Shown here: positions 55,111 through 62,483 of the stretch, piece after piece
Layout of the letters: each line of letters opens with the position of its first letter
Numbering within the stretch: the first letter of the stretch is position 1
DNA from: MFD04716-140 sp963703125
GTDB taxonomy: Bacteria > Bacteroidota > Bacteroidia > Flavobacteriales > Flavobacteriaceae
Direction: 5' to 3'
Assembly: GCA_963703125.1 (NCBI GenBank)
Contig: OY969790.1
Span: 3,844,001 to 3,908,000, forward strand
DNA: 64,000 nucleotides
Translations under genes and position numbers: made by a program
Notes under the pieces: model-generated
What the model was told of the DNA's origin: nothing
The model's input: only the letters and a program-made list of their open reading frames with translations
Database searches by the model: none

Positions 55111-55905
55111 ATGAATCGAATCAATGGGAAAAATATATGGATTACAGGTGCATCTTCAGGTATCGGGGAAGCACTTGTTTATGAGCTTAATTCAAGAGAA
55201 TGCAATCTTGTCATTTCTTCACGAAATGAGAAAGATTTGAATAGTGTGAAGAACAAATGCCCGTTTCCCGACAAAGTTGTCATACTAACCATGGATCTTT
55301 TAAATTTCAATTCATTTGAAAAATTATCAAGATCCGCAATCGATGCTTTAGGAAGTATCGACCTATTGATCAACAATGCGGGGGTTAGTCAACGTTCCCT
55401 AATAGTTGATACTGATTTCTTAGTTTATAAAAAGTTGATGGACATCAACTATTTGGGAACTGTAGCCCTTTCAAAAGCCATTTTACCCCATTTTATTTCA
55501 AAAAAAAATGGCCACTTTGTAACAGTGACCAGTCTTATGGGCAAATTTGGTTCTCCCTATAGATCAGGCTATTGTGGTGCTAAGCACGCTTTGCATGGGT
55601 TTTTTGATGTACTGAGGATGGAACATGAAAAAGATGGAATTGATGTTACCCTTATTTGCCCCGGATTTGTACATACCAATGTGGCCAAAAATGCATTGAC
55701 TTCTGATGGGAGCCCTCAAACCACGGATGATGTAGCAACACAAAATGGTTTGCCCGTAAAGGAATTTGCCAATAAAATGATAAAGGCTATCGAAAAGAGA
55801 AAATTTGAGGCCTACATAGGTCGAAAAGAAATTATGGGTATCTATGTGAAACGTTTTTTTCCAAGATATTTACATAGGTTGGTACTCAAAAGTACGGTCA
55901 AATAA
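55111..55905 (+). CDS. Short-chain dehydrogenase/reductase
   Basis: 264 aa, classical SDR. The cofactor loop ITGASSGIGEALVYEL, the NNAG motif in LLINNAGVSQRS, and the catalytic Ser/Tyr/Lys (VTSLMGKFGSPYRSGYCGAKHALHG, written in part) are present. The closest look is the DHRS7-like group. NAD(P)-dependent reduction of a carbonyl is expected, but the substrate is unknown. It is convergent with the histidine kinase gene and the two overlap by 36 bp, so antisense interference at the 3' ends is possible. A ketoreductase role in sulfonolipid synthesis is conceivable but unsupported here. Confidence 0.88.
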   Translation: MNRINGKNIWITGASSGIGEALVYELNSRECNLVISSRNEKDLNSVKNKCPFPDKVVILTMDLLNFNSFEKLSRSAIDALGSIDLLINNAGVSQRSLIVDTDFLVYKKLMDINYLGTVALSKAILPHFISKKNGHFVTVTSLMGKFGSPYRSGYCGAKHALHGFFDVLRMEHEKDGIDVTLICPGFVHTNVAKNALTSDGSPQTTDDVATQNGLPVKEFANKMIKAIEKRKFEAYIGRKEIMGIYVKRFFPRYLHRLVLKSTVK

Positions 55906-57918
55906 ACAGAGTGTACTTATGAACGAAAAATTTTGGAATTTTAGTAAATCTAAATGAAATTGAACCGAGAACCTAACCCCTTCGGAAGTCTTATCTATGT
56001 TTAACTTGGTCTGAAGTTGATTGGCCAAGCGGTTCATTAAGCGAATGCCCATTGAGGCATTGGCCCGTTCATCGGTATCCTCTGGAAGCCCCACACCATT
56101 GTCAGTATATTCAAAGAAGCCCTCTTTCTCCCCAATTTTACGCAAATGAATGTAAATCTTACCGTTTTCATCATCTACGGGAAATGCATACTTGAATGAG
56201 TTGGAAACCAATTCGTTCAAAATAAGGCCGAACGGGATGGCACGATCAATATCGAGCTCAACACCTTCCGCATCAATGGTAATGTTAATATTATGTCCCC
56301 CTTTTTTGTAAACCGATTGTACACTATTGATCAAACTTTCAATATAACCTTGCATCTCGATTACCGAAAGATCGTCATTTTGATATAATTTTTGGTGAAT
56401 AAGGGCCATTGCCTTAACCCGGCTCTTGCCTTCTTCAAGCGCCTCAATGGCTGCCTTGCTCCGTGTATTTTTGGTTTGCAAGCTCAGAAGGCTGGATACC
56501 ATTTGTAAATTGTTCTTCACGCGGTGGTGAATTTCCTTTAAAAGTGAATCTTTTTCGACAAGGGCATTTTCAATAATATGCTTCTGTTCAGCTATCAATC
56601 TTTGGTTCTTGATACTTTTTAAATAGGCATATACGAGTCCCGCAAATCCCAATAACGTGAATATCAATGAAATAAATACTAGGTTGATCCGCTCGTCCTT
56701 GGCTATCATTTCATTTCGTTGCTCTTCAAGTGCTTTTTTTTGGGCGTCCATAATTGAGCGCGTATTTGCCTTTTCTTCTGCCATTACAGTTGCCAACTGC
56801 TGTTTCCTCAATTCTGATTCATTAATAGTGATAGAGTCATTTATTCGGATATTTTTCCTTAAGTATAAAGACGCATTTTTATAATCTTCGGTCTTATCGT
56901 AATAAATAGAGAGCAACCTATTTTTCTTTATCTGATTGGCTGTCGTTTTTGGACTAACATTATCACTTAAAAAGTCGGTTGCCTTTTTCAAATTGTTCAA
57001 TTGTAGATAGCATTCTGCAAGTGCCAATCTATTCTCAACAATCTCGGAATAGAATCTTCCCATATTGGATTCGGACATTCCAGTTACACTTCCTTCCAAA
57101 AATGGAATGGCATCTTGGTAATGTTCCATTTGCACATGGCACTTACCGATATTTCCTTCGATCCTGCTGTTCAAGAGATTGGCCTCATGAATATCGGTTT
57201 CCGATTTAATTTTTGTTACGTCACTCAAAAAAACATCTATGAAGCCCTTGGCCTTTTTATAATTGGTCAAAGCCGTGGGAATGGATTGGTCCAACCTAAG
57301 ATAGGTGCCTACATTGTTGTAGAATTCAGCTTGTGCATAATAGTCCTTCTCCGGCACCGTTTTTTTAACACTCTCAAAATAATCTTCCATAGCCTTTCTG
57401 TGAAGTCCCAAATTGGAATAGATATCATAGAATGCCACATTTCTCGTTATCCCCAGGTTTTTCTTTTCTTTTCTTATGGCAATTTGTTCGGTATAGAAAC
57501 CTAATTGCGCATAATTGCGGTCCATTAAATCAAGCAGGACAGTTTTTGTTTCGATGGTGAGCCCGTCAATCTGTTTATGCAATTCCTTGGCGATTGCTAA
57601 ACTCTTGTCATAGTCACCAATGTCAAAATACAACTGTGATTGAATGAGCTTGTAATTTTTTATGCCTACCGAATCGTTGGACTTTTCTGCCGTATTTAAG
57701 TACACATTAACAGTATCCAACCAATCGTAGGGCGAGTTTTTGCTATATCTGTAAGGTGTGTCGAAAAAGAGTTGAAATCTTTCCGGTAGCGTCTTTATGG
57801 TTTGGAACTCCTTGAATGCATTGTCTTGGGAGGACACCGTATCCTGAGCAATTACTCCAAGGATGCCGAATTGAGCTACCATTAACAATCCCAAACCTCT
57901 GCTAAACAATTTTTTCAT
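55870..57918 (-). CDS. TPR-containing sensor histidine kinase (HisKA_2)
   Basis: 682 aa from ATG 57918 (MKKLFSRGLGLLMVAQFGIL, a signal sequence); the longer frame begins 12 codons earlier. A periplasmic TPR region of about 370 residues (YAQAEFYNNVGTYLRLDQSI; ENRLALAECYLQLNNLKKAT) is followed by a membrane helix (INLVFISLIFTLLGFAGLVY). A HisKA_2 dimerisation/phosphoacceptor domain (KEIHHRVKNNLQMVSSLLSL) and an ATPase domain with N-box ILNELVSNSFKYAF and G-box TDNGVGLPE follow. Its partner is probably the LytTR response regulator gene 805 bp upstream, on the same strand. Confidence 0.92.
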   Translation of the reverse strand: MKKLFSRGLGLLMVAQFGILGVIAQDTVSSQDNAFKEFQTIKTLPERFQLFFDTPYRYSKNSPYDWLDTVNVYLNTAEKSNDSVGIKNYKLIQSQLYFDIGDYDKSLAIAKELHKQIDGLTIETKTVLLDLMDRNYAQLGFYTEQIAIRKEKKNLGITRNVAFYDIYSNLGLHRKAMEDYFESVKKTVPEKDYYAQAEFYNNVGTYLRLDQSIPTALTNYKKAKGFIDVFLSDVTKIKSETDIHEANLLNSRIEGNIGKCHVQMEHYQDAIPFLEGSVTGMSESNMGRFYSEIVENRLALAECYLQLNNLKKATDFLSDNVSPKTTANQIKKNRLLSIYYDKTEDYKNASLYLRKNIRINDSITINESELRKQQLATVMAEEKANTRSIMDAQKKALEEQRNEMIAKDERINLVFISLIFTLLGFAGLVYAYLKSIKNQRLIAEQKHIIENALVEKDSLLKEIHHRVKNNLQMVSSLLSLQTKNTRSKAAIEALEEGKSRVKAMALIHQKLYQNDDLSVIEMQGYIESLINSVQSVYKKGGHNINITIDAEGVELDIDRAIPFGLILNELVSNSFKYAFPVDDENGKIYIHLRKIGEKEGFFEYTDNGVGLPEDTDERANASMGIRLMNRLANQLQTKLNIDKTSEGVRFSVQFHLDLLKFQNFSFISTLCLFDRTFEYQPM

Positions 57919-58021
57919 ACAATTAAGAAAACCAAACTCAACATAGCATATCAAACGGTTTTGAACCTATTTTGTTGTTAATAAACCAAGCACATTGCTG
58001 GGTAAATTTCATACTGGAAAT

Positions 58022-58043
58022 TATCCTTCACGCATGAAGGATA
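58022..58043. other. Hairpin in the histidine kinase upstream region
   Basis: TATCCTTC (58022-58029) and GAAGGATA (58036-58043) form a perfect 8-bp stem with a 6-base loop and no T-run. It lies about 100 bp upstream of the kinase start, so it may be an mRNA leader structure or operator. Confidence 0.35.
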
Positions 58044-58235
58044 CCTTATACCAATACCGCCTTTATTAATAAAAAATCAAAGGAGGCAACCTGCACGTCA
58101 TACAAATAGGTTATAAAATCAAAGAAAAAAGCCGTACAGATCAGTGAATGCTTTTAAATCTTTACAAAATTTGATTCGATTTGGGGTTGAATCTAACGAT
58201 TCCAAAAATAAAGTTTAGAATCTAAAGAAGATGAA

Positions 58236-58266
58236 TATTGTTGTGTAATGGCTCATTTTTGTGGTG
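58236..58266 (+). repeat. Bipartite repeat element, copy 1
   Basis: TATTGTTGTGTAA, an 11-bp variable spacer, then TGTGGTG. The same 13 + 11 + 7 layout, with both outer blocks identical, recurs at 58615-58645. Both copies precede a terminator hairpin. Confidence 0.6.
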
Positions 58267-58289
58267 TAGGGAATATATTGTAAAATGCA

Positions 58290-58323
58290 GTGTATTTCAT
58301 CGACACTTTGTGTATTTCATCGA
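58290..58323. repeat. 14-bp direct repeat with 20-bp period
   Basis: GTGTATTTCATCGA occurs at 58290-58303 and 58310-58323. Two copies about two helical turns apart are typical of a binding site for a dimeric regulator such as a LytTR protein. Confidence 0.55.
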
Positions 58324-58479
58324 TGTTTTTAGGTGTTGCTATGACCAGCTTCTAAATGTGTTCACTGTTCAAATGTTGCTCCAAAAGAGATTGCCAAGCC
58401 TCGTAATTTCTTTAAAATATCACACGGAAAACAATAAAAATATAATTGAACTGCATATTAGTATCCAATTTTTAAACTA

Positions 58480-58512
58480 AAAAGAGCCCATCCGGTCAGA
58501 CTGGGCTCTTTT
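58480..58512 (+). terminator. Orphan intrinsic terminator
   Basis: AAAAGAGCCCA and TGGGCTCTTTT form an 11-bp stem around a loop of about 11 bases. No protein gene ends just before it on either strand. Confidence 0.7.
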
Positions 58513-58614
58513 ACGAGAACACTATATGAAAATGAAAAAATTATTTACTTGGTGGGCAATACTTCATAGTGTATTACAATTCAAACATATGACAAGAACG
58601 AACCTTTCAAAAAG

Positions 58615-58645
58615 TATTGTTGTGTAAGCTCCTAAAAATGTGGTG
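58615..58645 (+). repeat. Bipartite repeat element, copy 2
   Basis: TATTGTTGTGTAA (58615-58627), 11-bp spacer, TGTGGTG (58639-58645); identical outer blocks to copy 1, 379 bp away. The spacers differ (both contain GCTC near their start). Confidence 0.6.
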
Positions 58646-58674
58646 CTGGCCCATGTTTGAATGGTATGTAAAAA

Positions 58675-58699
58675 AAAGACTCCCTACATAGGAGTCTTT
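58675..58699. terminator. Intrinsic terminator after the response regulator gene
   Basis: AAAGACTCC and GGAGTCTTT pair around a 7-base loop, with A-rich flank giving a U-run on the minus strand, 24 bp after the stop. Confidence 0.75.
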
Positions 58700-58722
58700 C
58701 TTAATAGGAAGTTATATACCAC

Positions 58723-59472
58723 TTACGAATTCATGGCAGAAATTATAAACTCTTTAAACTCCTTCGAAATTGGAATTAGGTTGTTGTTTATCATAATATC
58801 CTTTGAGTTAATTGCATCTATATAATCCACGTTTACGATATATGATTTATGCGCTCTATAAAATTTGTTCTTTGGCAACTTTTCCAGATAGTCCTTAAGT
58901 GGGGACCTGACCAAAAACTTTTTATCGACGGTATTCACCTCCAGATACACATTGTCCGCTTTAATGAAAAGAATGTCCCCAAACTGAATTCGATAATAAA
59001 GGTGCTGCTTCTTTACGAAAATCGAGTCTTTTAAAATGCTGTTGGACATCGCAACTTCAGAATCACTAGAGCTTGAATTCTGTTTACCTTCCGAATAAAT
59101 AAAATTCGACAGGGCAATCTCAATGGATGTATATAAATCTTGCTGCTCAAAAGGTTTTACGAGATATCCGTTTGGTTTTACCGTCTTGGCATTCTCTACA
59201 GTGGCCCTGTCCGAGTTGGAAGTAACAAAAATAAACGGAATGTCATAATTTTCACGAATATGTTTCCCAAGATCAATTCCGGTTTTATCGGATGCAAGAA
59301 TAATATCTATCAAGACCAAATCAACTTCCTTGGTCCTTAAAACTTCCTCAGCTTGCTCATAGACTATTACATTGTCAACGATTTCATATCCAATCTCTTC
59401 AAGCATGGACTGCATGTCGTCCGCTATAATAACATTATCCTCTACGATTAGAATTCTGATGGGTTGTTCCAA
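58723..59472 (-). CDS. LytTR family response regulator
   Basis: 249 aa. The N-terminal receiver has the acidic pocket IRILIVEDNVIIADDM, the phospho-acceptor Asp in DLVLIDIILASDKTG, Thr/Ser in IPFIFVTSNSD and Lys in NGYLVKPFEQ. The C-terminal LytTR domain has YRIQFGDILFIKADNVYLEV and KFYRAHKSYIVNVDYIDAI. The start is TTG 59472 (an in-frame TAA lies 7 codons upstream and no ATG is between). It lies 34 bp after menA on the same strand and may be cotranscribed. The likely kinase is the HisKA_2 gene downstream. Confidence 0.92.
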   Translation of the reverse strand: MEQPIRILIVEDNVIIADDMQSMLEEIGYEIVDNVIVYEQAEEVLRTKEVDLVLIDIILASDKTGIDLGKHIRENYDIPFIFVTSNSDRATVENAKTVKPNGYLVKPFEQQDLYTSIEIALSNFIYSEGKQNSSSSDSEVAMSNSILKDSIFVKKQHLYYRIQFGDILFIKADNVYLEVNTVDKKFLVRSPLKDYLEKLPKNKFYRAHKSYIVNVDYIDAINSKDIMINNNLIPISKEFKEFIISAMNS

Positions 59473-59506
59473 AATTAGTTGTGGTTTAGATAGTTAGTAC
59501 TCAAAA

Positions 59507-60415
59507 TTACAAAAAATTATTATAAAAGAAATAAAACAAAAATGCCAATAGAAAGGTGCTCAAGGCCAATTTTTTCAGTTCCGGATCCAAGTTCTGTACA
59601 TTATTGGTTCTAAAAACCTTTAAGAGATGCCTAAAAATAGGCAGAAATGCGAGTAAAGGTATAAAGTGGTACCAATGACTATAGCTTATACCGGTAAACA
59701 GTAAAATGCACAGAAAAGAAATTGAGAGTAAAAGGTAGTGGTATTTTTTACCCTTTTCCACTCCGATTTTCACTATCAAGGTGTTTTTAAAGGACTTTTT
59801 GTCCGATGTATAGTCCCTAAGATTATTCAAGTTTAATACTCCCGTGCTTAAACAGCCTATGGCAGCGGCCGGAAGCAAAGACGACCAAGTAACCTCTTTC
59901 AGGTACAGGAACATTGTTCCCATAACAGCTAAAATTCCAAAAAATAAAAAAACAAAAACATCTCCAAGTCCTTTATAGCCATAAGCTGATTCGCCGACCG
60001 TATATTTAATTGCAGCCCATATACTGGCCATACCTAATATGGTGAAGACTATAAAGTATCCGATAAATTCAGTTCCAAATGAAAAATATAGTACAGAAAA
60101 TACTAGTAAAAGGCTGAAGAAACTAGAAATAACAATTCCCTTCTTTAATTCGTTTCTACTTAAAAGTCCACTTTGAAATGACCGTCTGGGTCCAATTCTA
60201 TCTTCATTGTCCGTGCCCTTTACGCCATCACCATAGTCATTGGCGAAATTGGAGGTAACTTGAAAACCAACGGCCGTCATCAAGGCCAAGATAAAGATTA
60301 AAAAATTTTGGCCGCCTTGAAAATTAGCCAATGCGGTACCCATGATTACACCGGATACTGACAAAGGTAGTGTTCGTAACCTGGCTGTTTTAAGCCAAGC
60401 GGAAATTTTCGACAA
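59507..60415 (-). CDS. menA: 1,4-dihydroxy-2-naphthoate polyprenyltransferase (MenA)
   Basis: 302 aa, UbiA-superfamily enzyme with about 8 membrane helices. The first Asp-rich motif is NFANDYGDGVKGTDNEDR and the second is NNLRDYTSDKKS. The start LSKISAWLKTARLRTLPLSV is the typical MenA N-terminus, so TTG 60415 is the probable start; the next ATG would delete it. It joins DHNA to a polyprenyl chain to give demethylmenaquinone at the inner membrane. The start lies 2 bp after the stop of the SPOR gene, hence an operon. Confidence 0.93.
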   Translation of the reverse strand: MSKISAWLKTARLRTLPLSVSGVIMGTALANFQGGQNFLIFILALMTAVGFQVTSNFANDYGDGVKGTDNEDRIGPRRSFQSGLLSRNELKKGIVISSFFSLLLVFSVLYFSFGTEFIGYFIVFTILGMASIWAAIKYTVGESAYGYKGLGDVFVFLFFGILAVMGTMFLYLKEVTWSSLLPAAAIGCLSTGVLNLNNLRDYTSDKKSFKNTLIVKIGVEKGKKYHYLLLSISFLCILLFTGISYSHWYHFIPLLAFLPIFRHLLKVFRTNNVQNLDPELKKLALSTFLLAFLFYFFYNNFL

Positions 60416-60417
60416 AA

Positions 60418-61017
60418 TTAAAAAGGGTCTTCTATTTGAATTCGTTTACCTTCTTTATAGGAGGCAACAAAGGCATCCTCGAAACCTAGGGCTACCAGTT
60501 GCTTTCTAAAGTTTTGGGCCTCTTTCAAGGTTTCAAAATTGCCTAGGGAATATGAGTAGAAAGGATTTGTTTTAACGAACATGGTATTTGTTAAGGCCTC
60601 GGATGCCAAGGTAATATTGTTCTCAACAAATGATTTTACTTGAACGGAATATACTTTTTCTTTTTCTAAAAAATTTTTGGCCAAATAAAACTCCTTTACC
60701 AAGCTCAGTTCCTCGTTCTGTTCCTTTAAATTATCAATCCGGGTTTTAATGGCATCCAAACTATCAATGGATACCAATAAATTGCTCTGCTTTTCAAATC
60801 CATTCTTTGTACTTAAACCAGCCGTAAACGAGGTTATTGCCAAAGTTCCTATTAGGAACAAGCCCGTTATGCCTGCCAACACATTACGTTGTATCTTGCT
60901 CTTTTTCAGCTCTTTGTTCTTAAATTTAATCTGATCTAAGAGACGTTCGTTTATTATTTGGGCCTTGTCGATATCCTTATGGAGCTCCAACAAATCACTT
61001 TCTTCTATGAATGGCAT
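60418..61017 (-). CDS. SPOR-like domain membrane protein
   Basis: 199 aa. A charged cytoplasmic N-terminus is followed by a membrane helix (VLAGITGLFLIGTLAITSFT), a periplasmic coiled-coil segment (IDSLDAIKTRIDNLKEQNEE), and a C-terminal part with SPOR-like features (VYSVQVKSF, NPFYSYSLGNFETLKEAQNF, GFEDAFVASYKEGKRI). SPOR domains bind peptidoglycan stripped of stem peptides at division sites. It is immediately upstream of menA (2 bp apart). Assignment rests on the SPOR-like pattern only. Confidence 0.65.
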   Translation of the reverse strand: MPFIEESDLLELHKDIDKAQIINERLLDQIKFKNKELKKSKIQRNVLAGITGLFLIGTLAITSFTAGLSTKNGFEKQSNLLVSIDSLDAIKTRIDNLKEQNEELSLVKEFYLAKNFLEKEKVYSVQVKSFVENNITLASEALTNTMFVKTNPFYSYSLGNFETLKEAQNFRKQLVALGFEDAFVASYKEGKRIQIEDPF

Positions 61018-61089
61018 GTGATATTAGGTTTTAGGGGTCTGTTCTCTTTACTTGTACCCTTTAAAATTACTAAATTTTAAATCAGGATC

Positions 61090-61107
61090 AGGCATAAAAA
61101 TATGCCT
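61090..61107. other. Small perfect hairpin upstream of the SPOR gene
   Basis: AGGCATA and TATGCCT pair around AAAA, between the cvfB stop and the SPOR start. No T-run follows, so it may be a weak terminator or an operator. Confidence 0.3.
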
Positions 61108-61209
61108 TCCAGTGCAAACTTAACAATTTATCTGGAGTATGGTAAAAAAAGTAAGTTGAAAAGGATCATTTCCTTGATTTTCATACAAGTAGATGTGCTT
61201 GAGATCCGC

Positions 61210-62037
61210 CTAAAGAGCATGGATCCCATCCTCTTTGATCTCTATTTTACGAGCCTTGTATAGTGTGCCGATTCCCTTCTTGAAGGTTTTTTTGCTCATT
61301 TGGAGTTCATCCTTTATTTCCTCGGGAGAAGATTTGTCATGTAGGCCTAAATAACCACCGTTGGCCATTAAGGTTTCGAATATTTTGTTCGCCGCCGGTT
61401 CCAGAATTTTTGCACCCAAAGGTTGTAGGGAAACATCAATTTTATGGTCACTTCGGATTCTTTTGACCACTCCTTTTGTGGTATCACCTATTGAAATCTT
61501 CTTAAATACCTCATTGCCGTACACCAACCCTTTATGCTTGTGGTTGATTATCACCTCCCAGCCAAGTTCAGTAAACCTTGTAACAACCAATTCAACCTCA
61601 TCACCCTCATTGACCGTCAGATTTTCATTGCTCAAAAACCGATCAATTTTATTGGATGCTACCAAGCGATTGGTTTTTTCATCCAAATAGCAGAAGACCA
61701 CATACCATTGACCCTCCACCATTTTGATCCGTTGTTCCCTAAAGGGGACCAAAAGGTGCTTTTCAAGCCCCCAATCCATAAAAGCCCCAAATTCATTCAC
61801 CTCAACCACCTTAAGTAACTGAAACTCATTAACCAGCACATCAGGTTCCAGATTCGTTGCCACAGGTCTTTCGGCATGATCCAAATAGCAAAAAACCGTC
61901 AATGAATCACCTATTTCGTAGGTTTTCGGAACATATTTGTTCGGCAACAATATTTCATTTTCCCCGTCGCCCAAAAAGAGGCCTACACTCGTATCGCGAA
62001 GTATTTCCAAGGTATTATATTCTCCCAATGCTATCAT
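61210..62037 (-). CDS. cvfB: S1-like RNA-binding protein, CvfB family
   Basis: 275 aa from ATG 62037 (MIALGEYNTLEILRDTSVG); the longer frame has 17 extra unlikely residues. Several OB/S1 folds follow: EILLPNKYVPKTYEIGDSL, VNEFGAFMDWGLEKHLLVP and KGVVKRIRSDHKIDVSLQP. A C-terminal winged helix (LGLHDKSSPEEIKDELQMSK, FKKGIGTLYKARKIEI) completes the family layout. CvfB proteins bind RNA and influence virulence-gene expression in Staphylococcus; the role here is unknown. The DUF2853 terminator lies just upstream. Confidence 0.9.
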   Translation of the reverse strand: MIALGEYNTLEILRDTSVGLFLGDGENEILLPNKYVPKTYEIGDSLTVFCYLDHAERPVATNLEPDVLVNEFQLLKVVEVNEFGAFMDWGLEKHLLVPFREQRIKMVEGQWYVVFCYLDEKTNRLVASNKIDRFLSNENLTVNEGDEVELVVTRFTELGWEVIINHKHKGLVYGNEVFKKISIGDTTKGVVKRIRSDHKIDVSLQPLGAKILEPAANKIFETLMANGGYLGLHDKSSPEEIKDELQMSKKTFKKGIGTLYKARKIEIKEDGIHAL

Positions 62038-62070
62038 GTTACAAAAATAACTTAAAAAAGATTGTGCATA

Positions 62071-62104
62071 AAAAAAGCCGCCCACCAAATGGCGAACGGC
62101 TTTT
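62071..62104 (-). terminator. Intrinsic terminator after the DUF2853 gene
   Basis: On the minus strand AAAAGCCG (62104-62097) pairs with CGGCTTTT (62080-62073), followed by more T. It separates DUF2853 from cvfB. Confidence 0.75.
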
Positions 62105-62122
62105 AGTTTTCAAGGTCTTTTC

Positions 62123-62464
62123 TTATTTATAAGCGGATTCTTTTTTGAAGTGCTTGCACAACATGTAATAAACAACGGCCCTGTGCTTATTCTTGTTTGA
62201 AGAACCATATTTCTCCAGCACAGCCTTAACGGCATTTATTAAATCAGGACTATCTTTTAAACCTAATTTTTTAACCAGGTAGTTATTTTTTACCGTAGCC
62301 AATTCTTTTTCATCTGCACCGGAAACCTTGGAAGCATCCAAATTGTAGATTGATGGACCAAGCCCAATCGTAACTTTGGTCAATAAAGCCATATCTGCGG
62401 AGGCACCAAACTTGTCCTTAATGTCGGCAGCATACTTTTCAATTAATTCGTCTCTTTTACTCAT
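62123..62464 (-). CDS. DUF2853 family protein
   Basis: 113 aa from ATG 62464 (MSKRDELIEKYAADIKDKFG); the longer frame would overlap menD. It is a small soluble helical protein matching DUF2853: TKVTIGLGPSIYNLDASKVS, then ELATVKNNYLVKKLGL and NKHRAVVYYMLCKHFKKES. Function unknown. It lies 19 bp after menD on the same strand and is followed by its own terminator. Confidence 0.88.
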   Translation of the reverse strand: MSKRDELIEKYAADIKDKFGASADMALLTKVTIGLGPSIYNLDASKVSGADEKELATVKNNYLVKKLGLKDSPDLINAVKAVLEKYGSSNKNKHRAVVYYMLCKHFKKESAYK

Positions 62465-62483
62465 AATAGTTAGTGTTGAATAA

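Larger units (their letters stand above)
57955..58674. other. Long non-coding region with repeats and a terminator
   Basis: About 720 bp between the kinase gene and the response regulator terminator. I see no convincing protein gene; the 80-codon frame at 58238-58480 has a poor composition. It holds a hairpin, two bipartite repeat elements, a 14-bp direct repeat with a 20-bp period and a terminator hairpin with no gene in front of it, so it may encode a small RNA or carry operators. Confidence 0.5.

Noticed and set aside
58238..58480. 80-codon open frame on the plus strand
   Set aside because: Odd composition (many Cys, Phe, His), overlaps the repeats, and ends in the terminator; no family resemblance.
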